NCBI RefSeq assembly: GCF_016595505.1
Contig: NZ_JAENIL010000036.1
Coordinates: 1-64,000, forward strand
Reading direction: 5' to 3'
Source: Pelagicoccus mobilis
GTDB taxonomy: Bacteria; Verrucomicrobiota; Verrucomicrobiia; Opitutales; Opitutaceae
Length of the DNA stretch: 64,000 nt
The position numbers and the translations under genes were made by a program. Below the pieces are notes generated by a model. It ran no database searches. It was not told the DNA's origin and was given only the letters and a program-made list of their open reading frames with translations. This document shows positions 16,680-26,243 of this stretch, one piece after another. How positions within the stretch are numbered: the first letter of the stretch is position 1; the number at the start of each line of letters is the position of its first letter.

Positions 16680-19600
16680 TTATACATCTGCCGAGGTTTC
16701 AACAGCCAATTGATTTCCACCTCCCTCAACTGGGAGGGCGAAATCGATGGCGACCCTAAACCTAGATCCCTTCCCCTTCTCACTTTCGAGCGACACCTCT
16801 CCGCCTAGCAAGTGGGTCAACTTGTGCACGATCGACAATCCAAGCCCCACGCCACCATAAACGCGAGTTGATGATGGGTCCTCCTGTTCGAAAATATTGA
16901 ATACACGCTCCTTCGATTCTTCGGAGATACCCACCCCAGAGTCGACAATCTCGAACAATACGCTAACTCGATCCGAGAAGGAACCATTGAGCTTCGCCCC
17001 GACCGATACAAAACCCTCGGGAGTGTATTTGACCGCGTTGCTAGCGAGATTTAAAAGGATTTGCTTCAGCAATCCAGCATCCGCCAACACGAACTTCGGA
17101 ATCTCTTCGCTACATTCAACCTTCAGTTCGATCCCCTTCTTGATCGCGTCTGGCCTCACGATCGCGATGACGTCATTCACGACCTCTCCCAATTCACAAG
17201 GCGTTAAATTAACTTTCACCTTCTCGGACTCCAGCTTCGTATAGTTGAGGAGCCCCTCGATCAATCCCAACAAATGCGTAGAACTGGAGCGGATCGTATC
17301 AATGAAGGTATCATGATCCTCCTTCATATCCTTCATGCGCAAGAGCTCGCTCATACCCATAATCGCATTTAACGGCGTACGAATTTCATGGCTCATGTTC
17401 GCAAGGAAGAGGCTCTTCGCTTCACTCGCCGCCTCAGCCACCCTCAAGGCATGCTCCGTTTCCACCTTTGCAGCCAACGCCTTAGCTTCCGACTCACGCA
17501 ACTTCGCTTCCGATTGTTTCCTAAATTCGATTTGGTCACGGAGCTTTAGATTCCGATAGCGGATTCTATGGGTCATGTATCTATGGGCTACAACGACTCC
17601 TGCTGTAACGAACACAAACAACGACAGCTTGAACCAGATCGTCTGCCAGAAATAAGGCAAAACTAACACCGGCAACACAATCGTATCGCTCCAAACACCA
17701 TCGGACCCCGCACCTCGCACCTCTAGATGATACTTACCCGGCGGGAGTTGGTTGTAGGTCGCATTGTTTCGCTTATTCGCATACACCCAGTCCGCATCCA
17801 ACTCTTCAATACGGTAACTAAAAACGCTTTTCTCTGAGTCACGAAATTCCAACAGAGAAAAATCCACTGACAGCGAATTTCCGCCCGGCGAAAGCTCCAC
17901 CGTCGGAAGCGGCGACGCAGGTCCAAAAGAAACCTCCTCCCCATTCGCCAAAATACGAGTAATGAACAACGGCACATCTTGACGTTGTGTCTCGGCAACT
18001 CCCACGTCGCTTGCATCGAACCAAACAAACCCAGTCAAATTTGACAGCATCAACCTTCCAGTATCACTTGTACCAATACGCGTAAGCGGTCTACCTAGAT
18101 CCGACTCTATCCGTCGAAAATCGCCAAACGAATCACTCTCCTCCAAATAACGAATCACTCCTTTGTGCGTGGCAGCCCAAATTTGCCCGCGATCATCCTC
18201 CGCAAGACCATAGACTAGGCCCGTGGAAAGAGTCCGGCGAACATCGTAAAACAAAAACGCGTTTTGCTTGCCTTCAAATCGAGCGATCCCCGAACGAGTA
18301 ACCAACCACATTCGATCGTTCGAATCTCGAAACAAATCCTCAACACTCTCCTCCCGAATGGAACGAGGGTCATAAACGTCATCCCCCCATTCGACTCGCC
18401 CCATCGAGTCTGGATCAAAGCGAACCACACCGTTAGCGGTACCCAGCCAAACCAATCCATCCTGCCCCACTTCTATGTCCTCAACGAGGCTTGTCGCTGC
18501 ATTTTCGATCTCTGGCGGCAAGTCTACCAACCTGCCCAACGAGGCATCGTATTTTTCCAGCAATTTCTGTTGGGCTATCCAAACGTTGCCCGATGCATCT
18601 TCGTGCATCGCGTCAACAGTTTTCGAATACACGCTCTCCCCTTCCGCCAAATCAGCAGTTATCCGCTCTACCTCGCCAGACGTCACGTCAATGCGTGAAG
18701 CCCCAAACGAGGTCCCCACCCACATAAATCCGGCATCGTCCGCGAGCAAGCGTGTCGCTCGATTATGGTGAATGCTATTCGCATCTCCCTCTTCATGCAC
18801 AAAGCGCCTCAGGAAATTCAAGTCTTGGTCAAACTTGAAGACACCTTGGTTTTCCGAACCCGCCCAAATATTCCCATGCCTGTCTTCAGCAACCACCTCC
18901 CAAGCCGGAGCCTCATCGCCTGTATCAGGAGCGACAAGACGATTCACGACTCCCACACTCGTCTTGTAGGAATCAATCTTCAAAGCCCCATACGATTCGG
19001 TCCCCACCCAGAGCGTGCCTTCCCGGTCCTCGAAGATTATGTTGGCCCTAAAGTAATGCGGATGAAGAGAACGGTGCTCTACCACAAACGGATCAAACTG
19101 CCCCGTTTCCGTATTAAGTATGTGCATACCGTTATGCAGAGTCCCCATCCAGACTCTTCCACGTGAGTCTTGAATCAATTCTAGGGCGAAATAACTGGTG
19201 CTGCGATTGCTCTGATCTCCGCCCAATGCGATCGACATAGGATGAGAGCTGTCGTTTTCCAGATCGACCTTAGTCAAGCACGCTCCCGTCTCAGCGAGCC
19301 AGAGAACATTTTCCTCAAACTGCTCGATTACAAAAACGTCATTGGCAGGAAGAGCAAATGGAGCTGATTCAACCGTAAAGACCTCAGAGCGTCCTTCCCT
19401 TGGGTCGTAGTGCAAGACCCCGTCTCCCCCCGTTCCCATCCACAATGTTCCGTCAATCGCTCGGGAAACAGTATGTGTCGAGATCCGCTCGCGATGCATC
19501 TTCTCAGGCCAGATCGTATCCAGCACTTGACTACTCTTGTCCAAATATTGAAGCCCTCGGCTTCCAATAATGTACATCCCTCGTTCATCCACCTGGATCG

Positions 19601-20066
19601 CGTCGATCAAATCCATATGGCGTTCCGAGCCAGCGCCGGTCCCTAGTTGCTCAATGTCGCCAAAGTTTCCCGTTATCGGATCATACCAGTTAATCAAGGT
19701 GCTTTCGGAATCCGTGTGCGTTCCAAAGCGGCCCAGCCAAAGCTTACCCTCATCGTCGACAAAGGAATGATGGTACCAGTTGAAGTCGGGATGATTTGAA
19801 CTCCCGACCTTCCGATAATACGTCTCTACGTTCTGGCCATCGTACCGATTGATTCCGTTCCGGGTGATAAACCAGATGAACCCCTGTTGATCCTGCTCGA
19901 TGCTCAATATGAAATCCGAGCTCAAACCATCCTCTACCGACAAGGTGTCGAAAAGAAACGTCTCTCTCTCAAGCGTGCCAACTGCTGCCAGTTCGCTGGG
20001 CACAATCGCAGCGAACGCCAATACAAGTTGGCATAGCAATTTTCTGACATGGGGTTGGATCCGCAA
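16680..20066 (-). CDS. Two-component sensor histidine kinase with periplasmic two-bladed propeller sensor
   Basis: A 1128-residue protein. Signal sequence about 9-29; a long periplasmic region of repeated two-component-regulator propeller units (DSRGRVWMGTLHNGM, DREGTLWVGTESYGA, DSNDRMWLVTRSG, DDRGQIWAATHKG); a Y_Y_Y domain at about 720-785 (LPPGKYHLEVRGAG); one transmembrane helix near 795-815; a coiled-coil; a HisKA domain with phospho-acceptor His893 (MSHEIRTPLNAIMG); and a HATPase_c domain (NLASNAVKYTPEG, DSGVGISEESKERVFNIFEQ, GGVGLGLSIV). It lacks the receiver and AraC domains seen in hybrid HTCS regulators of polysaccharide use, so it must signal to a separate response regulator. None is adjacent. 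TTG at 20066 is the only start between the upstream stop codon and the signal sequence. Confidence 0.88.
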   Translation of the reverse strand: MRIQPHVRKLLCQLVLAFAAIVPSELAAVGTLERETFLFDTLSVEDGLSSDFILSIEQDQQGFIWFITRNGINRYDGQNVETYYRKVGSSNHPDFNWYHHSFVDDEGKLWLGRFGTHTDSESTLINWYDPITGNFGDIEQLGTGAGSERHMDLIDAIQVDERGMYIIGSRGLQYLDKSSQVLDTIWPEKMHRERISTHTVSRAIDGTLWMGTGGDGVLHYDPREGRSEVFTVESAPFALPANDVFVIEQFEENVLWLAETGACLTKVDLENDSSHPMSIALGGDQSNRSTSYFALELIQDSRGRVWMGTLHNGMHILNTETGQFDPFVVEHRSLHPHYFRANIIFEDREGTLWVGTESYGALKIDSYKTSVGVVNRLVAPDTGDEAPAWEVVAEDRHGNIWAGSENQGVFKFDQDLNFLRRFVHEEGDANSIHHNRATRLLADDAGFMWVGTSFGASRIDVTSGEVERITADLAEGESVYSKTVDAMHEDASGNVWIAQQKLLEKYDASLGRLVDLPPEIENAATSLVEDIEVGQDGLVWLGTANGVVRFDPDSMGRVEWGDDVYDPRSIREESVEDLFRDSNDRMWLVTRSGIARFEGKQNAFLFYDVRRTLSTGLVYGLAEDDRGQIWAATHKGVIRYLEESDSFGDFRRIESDLGRPLTRIGTSDTGRLMLSNLTGFVWFDASDVGVAETQRQDVPLFITRILANGEEVSFGPASPLPTVELSPGGNSLSVDFSLLEFRDSEKSVFSYRIEELDADWVYANKRNNATYNQLPPGKYHLEVRGAGSDGVWSDTIVLPVLVLPYFWQTIWFKLSLFVFVTAGVVVAHRYMTHRIRYRNLKLRDQIEFRKQSEAKLRESEAKALAAKVETEHALRVAEAASEAKSLFLANMSHEIRTPLNAIMGMSELLRMKDMKEDHDTFIDTIRSSSTHLLGLIEGLLNYTKLESEKVKVNLTPCELGEVVNDVIAIVRPDAIKKGIELKVECSEEIPKFVLADAGLLKQILLNLASNAVKYTPEGFVSVGAKLNGSFSDRVSVLFEIVDSGVGISEESKERVFNIFEQEDPSSTRVYGGVGLGLSIVHKLTHLLGGEVSLESEKGKGSRFRVAIDFALPVEGGGNQLAVETSADV

Positions 20067-20257
20067 GATTGGGGTATGGGTCGGATTTACAGGGTCGCCT
20101 GATTAACGAGCCTCACACCCTAGATCCAATCCCCTTCAATTCAAGTAGTCCCCCGCCACAATCACCATTTTCACGACATCTTAGCTAAATCCGTTCACCG
20201 ACAATCCCATCCGCTTACCTGCAGGTTCAAATATTACATCTTCAGGCGAATTATATC

Positions 20258-21145
20258 CTAAGCGACGAAATCGGTCAGGCAGTCCTCGATCAATCCCATC
20301 AGCTTCCTCACGGCATCGCTAAGATAGCGATCGGGATGCTGTACCAAGGAAATGTCCCTCCCGATCTTTGCCCCTTCGATCTCTCGATAGCACAAAGCCT
20401 CGTCCAAGGACTCCAGAACCGCCATCTTCGGCAGCAGCGAAATCCCCTGCCCCTTAGCGACCAATTTCAGGATCGTGTCGATCTGAGCGCTCTCAAACGT
20501 AGCTTTCTGCCCTTCCGCCCCTTGCTCATAGAACTCCCTGATCTGTCGCCCCGCGCAATGAATCTGGCTCAAAGGCAAGAACGGCTCCTCTCGAAAATCC
20601 CCCACCTTCACGCTGCGTTTCTTCGCGAGAGGGTGATCTGCCCGCATAACCAAAACAAACGGCTCTCTAGCGATGACCTTCACGAGAAGACGAGGCTCTT
20701 CCACCGGTGTGGACATCAAAGCAAAATCCAAGGTCCCGTCCAAGATGCTCGCCAGCAAGCCCTCCGTAAAGTTCTCCTGCATCTTGAACGGCGGAATATC
20801 GTCCTGCTTGGCATGTCCAACCACATAGGGAATCAGGTAAGGCGCGATCGTCAAAGTCGCCCCGAAATGCGCCTCTCCGCCCGAGCTCACCGCATCCTTA
20901 AGCTCGTCGAGCGTACTCTGGTGCATTCGCAGCAGCGACTCCGCCTTGCCCTCCAAGTGACGCCCCACATTCGTCAATACGATCTGCCGCCCCTGACGAT
21001 GAAAAAGCGGCCCGCCCAACTCCGTCTCAAGCTTCTTAATCTGGATGCTCAAAGCCGGCTGCGACACCCGACACTCCTCCGCCGCTCGCGTGAAATTGCG
21101 GTGGCGAGCCACCGAAGCGAAATACCTCAACTGCTGCAGTTCCAT
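20258..21145 (-). CDS. oxyR: OxyR-like LysR-family regulator
   Basis: A 295-residue LysR-type regulator. The N-terminal winged helix-turn-helix is at 1-60 (LQQLRYFASVARHRNFTRAA, VSQPALSIQIKKLETELG) and a LysR substrate-binding domain at about 92-290. It is divergent from ahpC, the classic target of OxyR. The segment SQIHCAGRQIREFYEQG aligns with the redox loop of E. coli OxyR: Cys197 matches the peroxidatic Cys199, but the position of the resolving Cys208 is Tyr206. If the alignment is right, sensing cannot use the intramolecular disulfide known from E. coli. Whether the protein is a true peroxide sensor is therefore inferred from genomic context. Confidence 0.8.
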   Translation of the reverse strand: MELQQLRYFASVARHRNFTRAAEECRVSQPALSIQIKKLETELGGPLFHRQGRQIVLTNVGRHLEGKAESLLRMHQSTLDELKDAVSSGGEAHFGATLTIAPYLIPYVVGHAKQDDIPPFKMQENFTEGLLASILDGTLDFALMSTPVEEPRLLVKVIAREPFVLVMRADHPLAKKRSVKVGDFREEPFLPLSQIHCAGRQIREFYEQGAEGQKATFESAQIDTILKLVAKGQGISLLPKMAVLESLDEALCYREIEGAKIGRDISLVQHPDRYLSDAVRKLMGLIEDCLTDFVA

Positions 21146-21273
21146 AAACGCTGCTTATCAAAAGCATATCTTTTATATATTTCAACTATCTTCAATTCTC
21201 TGCTAATCTCCCGCCCAATTCGAAAATCGGGCGTGACAAACGCCTCGAGAGACTACACCTCTCCTTCCACTTT
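21146..21273. promoter_or_regulatory. oxyR-ahpC divergent control region
   Basis: 128 bases between the two divergent starts. An AT-rich block at about 21155-21200 has LysR-like elements (GCTT, five bases, AAGC; ATATATTTCAACTAT). Nearer ahpC, an inverted repeat CGCCC/GGGCG at 21212-21233 could form a 5'-leader hairpin. The exact OxyR sites cannot be fixed by eye. Confidence 0.45.
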
Positions 21274-21837
21274 ATGGCTAAAATCAACGACACTATTCCT
21301 GAATTTGAAGTTCAAGCTTTCCACAACGGAGAGTTCAAAACCGTCTCCTCCGAAGACCTTAAGGGTAAGTGGGCGGTATTCTGCTTCTATCCAGCAGACT
21401 TCACTTTCGTTTGCCCGACAGAACTCGGCGACCTCGCTGACCACTACGAAGAGCTACAAGCAGCTGGCGTAGAAGTGTATTCGGTTTCTACCGACACGCA
21501 CTTCGTACACAAGGCATGGCACGACGCATCCGAGACCATCAACAAGATCAAGTTCCCAATGCTCGGCGACCCGACTGGCGCGCTCACTCGCGGCTTCGAC
21601 GTCATGATCGAAGAAGAAGGCCTCGCCCTCCGCGGCACTTTCGTTGTGAACCCAGAAGGCCTCATCAAGGTCGCAGAAGTTCACGACCTCGGCATCGGCC
21701 GTTCCGCTAAGGATCTCGTTCGCAAGGTCAAGGCAGCTCAATACGTAGCCAACAACGACGGCGAAGTTTGCCCAGCAAGCTGGCAGCCAGGCGAAGAGAC
21801 GCTCACTCCGAGCCTCGACCTCGTCGGCAAGATCTAA
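21274..21837 (+). CDS. ahpC: Alkyl hydroperoxide reductase subunit C (2-Cys peroxiredoxin)
   Basis: A 187-residue typical 2-Cys peroxiredoxin of the AhpC group. The peroxidatic Cys47 sits in [11 protein letters not shown], the resolving Cys166 in [11 protein letters not shown], and the length is that of E. coli AhpC. It reduces H2O2 and organic hydroperoxides in the cytoplasm and is recycled by AhpF, whose gene follows 152 bases downstream. It is divergent from the OxyR-like gene, so induction by peroxide is likely. A strong terminator follows at 21864-21897. Confidence 0.97.
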   Translation: MAKINDTIPEFEVQAFHNGEFKTVSSEDLKGKWAVFCFYPADFTFVCPTELGDLADHYEELQAAGVEVYSVSTDTHFVHKAWHDASETINKIKFPMLGDPTGALTRGFDVMIEEEGLALRGTFVVNPEGLIKVAEVHDLGIGRSAKDLVRKVKAAQYVANNDGEVCPASWQPGEETLTPSLDLVGKI

Positions 21838-21863
21838 GCCGCTGAATAACCAAATTTCACAAC

Positions 21864-21897
21864 ATCCCCTTCGCCCTCAAGCGAGGGGGATTTTTTT
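21864..21897 (+). terminator. Intrinsic terminator between ahpC and ahpF
   Basis: An 11-bp stem (ATCCCCTTCGC paired with GCGAGGGGGAT, one G-T pair), loop CCTCAA, followed by a run of seven Ts that includes the last base of the stem. It should end or attenuate most ahpC transcripts. Confidence 0.88.
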
Positions 21898-21989
21898 GAA
21901 AAACTCACAACAACAAATAGTTCGCGAACGTAATCCTTTTAGCTTAGACTACTCTAACGAATTTCGCTTCTCCACGTAAACAACACGAA

Positions 21990-23561
21990 ATGAATCTCAG
22001 CCCGCAAATCATCGACACCCTCAAGGCCTACACCGAAAAGCTCACGCGTTCCGTGCAGCTTAAACTCTTCGATGGCCCGCACTCCAAGCGTCCTGAGCTG
22101 GTCGACATGCTGAGACAAGTCTCCACCGTTTCCGACCAAGTCGAATTCACCTACAGCGAAACCGGCTTCAACGTCCGCGAAGGCCTCACCTTCGAAATCC
22201 AAGCCGACCACAACCCCACCGGCATTCGCTTCTCAGGCATCCCAGGCGGTCACGAATTCAACACCTTCATTCTCGCACTCCTGCAATCCGGAGGCGTGCC
22301 CGTCCGTCTCGACGACGCCCTGATCCGACAAGTCGCCGCCATCGACGTGGAGCTCAGCTTCGAGGTCATCGTTTCCCTCGATTGCCACAACTGCCCCGAC
22401 GTCGTGCAAACCCTAAACCAGTTCGCAACGATCAATCCGCTCATCTCCTGCGAGATGATCGACGGCGCCACTCACAAAGCCTTCGCCGACGAAAGAAACG
22501 TGCAAGGCGTTCCCGCCGTATTCCTCAACCGCAAACCATTTTCCAACGGCGCGATCACCGCTAGCGAGATCCTAGATAAGCTCAAGGACTACACGACCAT
22601 CGCTCCCGTCAAAATAGCGAACGACGAGACTCTGTACGATGTCACCGTTATCGGAGGCGGCCCCGCCGCAGCCGCGTCCGCTATCTACACCACACGCAAA
22701 GGACTAAACGTCCTCATGCTCGCCGAAAAGATAGGCGGCCAGGTCGCGGACACCATGGGTATCGAAAACCTTATCGGCACCCCGAAGACCACCGGACCGG
22801 AACTTACCAAAAACCTTCGGGCCCATCTCGAGTCCTATCCAGTCAAAATCCGCGAAGAAGTACGCGTCGAATCCATCTCCCAACTCGAAGGCCAACACGG
22901 CTGGACTCTCAAACTCAATTCAGGCGAAGAGATTAAGACCAAAACTGCCGTGCTCGCCACCGGAGCCAAATGGCGCGAACTCGGCGTCCCCGGAGAAAAG
23001 GAAAACGTCGGCAAAGGGGTCGCATACTGCCCGCATTGCGACGGGCCCTTCTTCAAAGGAAAAGACGTCGTAGTAGTCGGCGGCGGCAACTCAGGCGTAG
23101 AAGCAGCCCTCGACCTCGCAGGCATCGTCAAATCCGTAACCGTAGTCGAATTCCTAGACACGCTCAAAGCTGACCAAGTATTAGTCGACCAACTACAGTC
23201 TACGGCAAATGCGAAAATAATCACCGGCACCTCCACCGAGAGCATCGAAGCCTCCCCTAAGGGAGTCACAGGCATGGTCTTGAAAAACCGCAAGACCGGA
23301 GAAACACGCGTTCACAGCACCGACGGCGTATTCGTCCAGATCGGCCTAGCCCCGAACAGCGCATTCGCTAAAGACCTCGTCGAAACCAACAAGTACGGCG
23401 AAATCGTAATCAACACCCGTTGCGAAACAAACAAGCCCGGCCTCTTCGCAGCCGGCGACGTCACCACCGTCCCCTACAAGCAGATCGTCGTATCCATGGG
23501 GGAAGGAGCCAAAGCAGGCCTCTCCGCCTTCGAATACCTCCTAAAATCCACGGCCAAATAG
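21990..23561 (+). CDS. ahpF: Alkyl hydroperoxide reductase subunit F
   Basis: A 523-residue flavoprotein. The N-terminal double thioredoxin-fold domain carries the CHNC disulfide at Cys132/Cys135. The thioredoxin reductase-like part starts at about 215 with the FAD motif [11 protein letters not shown], has the second redox pair CPHC at 347-350, an NAD(P)H-binding [18 protein letters not shown] and a C-terminal [14 protein letters not shown]. Length and domain order match E. coli AhpF. It uses NADH to re-reduce AhpC. Since a strong terminator separates it from ahpC, it is expressed by read-through or from its own promoter. Confidence 0.96.
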   Translation: MNLSPQIIDTLKAYTEKLTRSVQLKLFDGPHSKRPELVDMLRQVSTVSDQVEFTYSETGFNVREGLTFEIQADHNPTGIRFSGIPGGHEFNTFILALLQSGGVPVRLDDALIRQVAAIDVELSFEVIVSLDCHNCPDVVQTLNQFATINPLISCEMIDGATHKAFADERNVQGVPAVFLNRKPFSNGAITASEILDKLKDYTTIAPVKIANDETLYDVTVIGGGPAAAASAIYTTRKGLNVLMLAEKIGGQVADTMGIENLIGTPKTTGPELTKNLRAHLESYPVKIREEVRVESISQLEGQHGWTLKLNSGEEIKTKTAVLATGAKWRELGVPGEKENVGKGVAYCPHCDGPFFKGKDVVVVGGGNSGVEAALDLAGIVKSVTVVEFLDTLKADQVLVDQLQSTANAKIITGTSTESIEASPKGVTGMVLKNRKTGETRVHSTDGVFVQIGLAPNSAFAKDLVETNKYGEIVINTRCETNKPGLFAAGDVTTVPYKQIVVSMGEGAKAGLSAFEYLLKSTAK

Positions 23562-23645
23562 GAGGGCTACGTGTCTTCGCTTCGCTCGAGTGTCACTCAC
23601 GTTCGGTACCGTCGTTGCCGTAGTGCCTAGGTTCGACTAAAACAA

Positions 23646-23687
23646 AAGTGTCAGGTCGGCTTCGCCGCACCGAGTGAAACGACACTT
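23646..23687. repeat. Imperfect hairpin element in the ahpF-DGPF gap
   Basis: Outer stem AAGTGTC/GACACTT encloses an inner hairpin CGGC, TTC, GCCG. A related segment about 70 bases upstream (GAGTGTCACTC, itself a palindrome, followed by CACGTTCGG) looks like a partial inverted copy. The gap 23562-23843 holds no gene. Confidence 0.4.
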
Positions 23688-23843
23688 GAGGAGCTAAGCG
23701 ACGAAAGATAGGTGCCTCCGGCATTAACCCAGGTTTGAAAAAAATTGGATCTCCGTGTCCAATTAGGCTGATCCCACGCATCATATTTATGTCGGCAATC
23801 CACCATTCCTGACATAACCAATAATTCTAACCCTATTGATGCT

Positions 23844-24185
23844 ATGCCTAAACAAAACTACCTCTGTATCCAACGCAGCCCCGCAGGAAACTGCGAACCT
23901 CCACCTCCATCTCAAATGCAAGAGATGTTCGCCAAGTTCCAATCTTGGTCTGAAAAGTTCAAAGACAACTTTGTAGACATGGGCGGCAAGCTTGCCGAAG
24001 GCGGGAAAGTCGTCGGCGCCGAGGGCACGGTCGATGGCCCTTTTGCCGAGTCTAAAGAAATCGCCGGCGGCTATATGATAATCTCCGCCGAATCGATGGA
24101 AGAAGCGATCAAGATTGTCGAGGAAAGCCCAGGCATCGGCATGCCTGGCTCGACGGTCGAAATCCGTCAGATCCAGACTCCTTGA
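23844..24185 (+). CDS. YCII-related DGPF-domain protein
   Basis: A 113-residue single-domain protein of the YCII/DGPF family. Hallmarks are GGKLAEGGKV and VDGPFAESKEIAGGYMII, followed by the helix with SMEEAIKIVEESPG. Members have a dimeric ferredoxin-like fold and mostly unknown activity. The gene overlaps the downstream ECF sigma factor gene by four bases (TTGA), so translation is probably coupled. That pairing with a long ECF sigma factor is the standard ECF42 arrangement. Confidence 0.9.
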   Translation: MPKQNYLCIQRSPAGNCEPPPPSQMQEMFAKFQSWSEKFKDNFVDMGGKLAEGGKVVGAEGTVDGPFAESKEIAGGYMIISAESMEEAIKIVEESPGIGMPGSTVEIRQIQTP

Positions 24186-25423
24186 AGCGAGAGCTCGCAG
24201 AAAGCTTCTTCCGGCACGAGTACGGTAAGCTGACCGCTACCTTTTCCCGCCGATTTGGAACTCGCTATTTTCAGGACGTCGAAGACGCAGTCCAGTCTGC
24301 ACTGCTAAAAGGCATGCAAACATGGCCCGTTTCCGGCGTCCCCGAGAACCCTTCCGCTTGGCTCTTTCAAGTCGCTCGCAACAGTCTTTTAGGCGAGCTT
24401 CGAAAGCGATCCAATCAGGGCCGACTACTCCAGGAACACTCTCAAGATTTTGCCGAGACCTCCGAAGGCGTAGCCGCTCCAAGCGAGTTGCAGGATAACC
24501 TCATACAGATGCTCTTCATCTCCTGCGACCACTCGATCCCGATCAACTCACAACTCGTTTTCGCTCTCAAAGCGCTTTGCGGCTTCAGTATCCAAGAAGT
24601 CGCCACACGACTTTTCGTCACAGAAGAAAACGCTTACAAACGATACGCCAGAGCTCGCAGAGCCCTTGCAAGCGACAGCATTGCCAAAGAACTTTCGAAC
24701 GGAATCACCCACACTCAATACGCCCTTCGCCTCCCCTCCGTCCAAAAGGTACTCTATCTAATTTTCACAGAGGGGCACCTATCCACCCACTCCAATCTGC
24801 CGATCAGGCTCGAACTCTGCCAGGAAGCGATCCGACTCTCCAAAATCCTCGCCGAAAATCCTCATGGACAATCCCCAAGCACGTTCGCTCTGATTGCCCT
24901 CTTCCACCTTCTTTCTGCCCGGATGAGTTCACGACAAAAGGAAGACGGAAGCCTCCTTCTGCTCGAGGAGCAAAACCGTAGCCAGTGGGATCAAGAGCAG
25001 ATCAAAGTCGGACTCGAATATCTCGCGAAGTCCGCCACTGGAGAGGAGTTTTCTCGCTACCATGCCGAGGCAGGAATTGCCGCAGAACATTGCCTAGCCC
25101 CATCCTACTCGGAAACACGTTGGGAAAAAATAGCAGAACTCTACCAATTACTGGATAGAGTATCCCCTTCTCCACTACATCGAATAAATAGGGCGATGGC
25201 AGTCGCCGAATTTAAAGGTCCGCAATTCGCGCTCGGTGAACTCTCTGAATTCGAACCACCGAGTTGGCTCAGCAGTTCCTACCAATACTACGCAGTCCTC
25301 GCTGACCTTCACTTCCGATCAAAAAAACAGGACGATGGAGCCCGCTTCCGCAAACTTGCCATCGATTCAGCCCCCAGCTCCGCGATTAAGAAACTCACTA
25401 AATCTCGTTTAGATCGTTACTAA
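24182..25423 (+). CDS. ECF42-type RNA polymerase sigma factor with C-terminal helical extension
   Basis: A 413-residue sigma factor, about 240 residues longer than a normal ECF factor. Region 2 is at about 8-75 (YFQDVEDAVQSALLKGMQTW, SAWLFQVARNSLLGELRKR) and region 4 at about 105-160 (LVFALKALCGFSIQEVATRL). A DUF6596/TPR-like region follows (KVLYLIFTEGHLS, IRLELCQEAIRLSKIL, LYQLLDRVSPSPLHRINRAM). In ECF42 factors this extension replaces an anti-sigma factor and is needed for activity. It starts at a TTG that overlaps the DGPF gene stop. No anti-sigma gene is nearby, in keeping with the group. Confidence 0.9.
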   Translation: MKRELAESFFRHEYGKLTATFSRRFGTRYFQDVEDAVQSALLKGMQTWPVSGVPENPSAWLFQVARNSLLGELRKRSNQGRLLQEHSQDFAETSEGVAAPSELQDNLIQMLFISCDHSIPINSQLVFALKALCGFSIQEVATRLFVTEENAYKRYARARRALASDSIAKELSNGITHTQYALRLPSVQKVLYLIFTEGHLSTHSNLPIRLELCQEAIRLSKILAENPHGQSPSTFALIALFHLLSARMSSRQKEDGSLLLLEEQNRSQWDQEQIKVGLEYLAKSATGEEFSRYHAEAGIAAEHCLAPSYSETRWEKIAELYQLLDRVSPSPLHRINRAMAVAEFKGPQFALGELSEFEPPSWLSSSYQYYAVLADLHFRSKKQDDGARFRKLAIDSAPSSAIKKLTKSRLDRY

Positions 25424-25457
25424 TGCTGCAACCATAGCTCTGTTAAAACAGCGAGCC

Positions 25458-26243
25458 TCAGCTCCTCAGCTCGGCACGGTATTCCATCAACATCTGATCC
25501 GCCTTCGCGATCAAGCTGAATGGAGGCACTTCAAACGATACCCAGCGGGGATCATCCGCGAAACCTAGCAAATCCGGATCACCGTACGGCAAATCCTCGC
25601 TCGCATCCACTTTTCGGATAGCGCCAGATTCTCCTAGAAGATAGTCCCGTATCCCCTCAATGGTTACATCTATGCGCTTTAGCAGTTTGCCGGCATAGGC
25701 ATCCTGCCACTCCGACTCTAGAAGCACCGCTTTGGTCAAATCGACAAGTCGCTTCCTAAGCTTAGATTTCTGCTCCGCCGTCAACTCGTCCTTCAATCCA
25801 TGGATCCCAATAAATGCGTCCAGCGCCTTATCGATCTCGCCAGCCTCCTCCATCGCCTGTACCTTCAGTTCGACTCGTGCCAAGCGTAGCATCTCAACCT
25901 GTGGATCGTAGTTTTCCACAGGTGGCGTGAACGGGACTCCACCAAAACTCGGGAGCAATTCCAGGTAGGCGCTCTTCAATTCCGAGATCTTCATCGCGTC
26001 CTCCTCGCTGTGAACCTCACCGGGACGCTTTGCAGGAATCCCAAGAATCTCGCCCGCATAGCCACCGTCCAACCTTGCGGCATCCGCTGCCTTTACCACC
26101 CCTTTCGGAATCTGTGGCGCAGTAACTCGATCCAGGAGAGAATCGAAACCGATCGCCATCGAATGTAGTGGAGAAGAGCCATTCTGAGGACGCGACTGGG
26201 TGGGTCGCTCCGAGTTTAGACCGAGGAGTTCATGAATCTGCAT
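25458..26243 (-). CDS. Conserved-looking protein of unknown function
   Basis: A 261-residue soluble protein without signal peptide or membrane segment. It is mostly charged and helical: the segment YDPQVEMLRLARVELKVQAM and the stretch EIDKALDAFIGIHGLKDELT look like a helical bundle core, and the C-terminus has a proline/aspartate-rich motif (DPDLLGFADDPRW). I do not recognise the family. The ATG at 26243 is chosen because AAAGGA lies about six bases upstream; a start 17 codons further upstream lacks this. It is convergent with the ECF42 gene and divergent from the GH20-like gene. Confidence 0.6.
   Translation of the reverse strand: MQIHELLGLNSERPTQSRPQNGSSPLHSMAIGFDSLLDRVTAPQIPKGVVKAADAARLDGGYAGEILGIPAKRPGEVHSEEDAMKISELKSAYLELLPSFGGVPFTPPVENYDPQVEMLRLARVELKVQAMEEAGEIDKALDAFIGIHGLKDELTAEQKSKLRKRLVDLTKAVLLESEWQDAYAGKLLKRIDVTIEGIRDYLLGESGAIRKVDASEDLPYGDPDLLGFADDPRWVSFEVPPFSLIAKADQMLMEYRAELRS

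Noticed and set aside
16680-20066. Hybrid two-component system (HTCS) with AraC output
   Set aside because: The chain ends about 20 residues after the HATPase_c domain; no receiver or helix-turn-helix domain is present.
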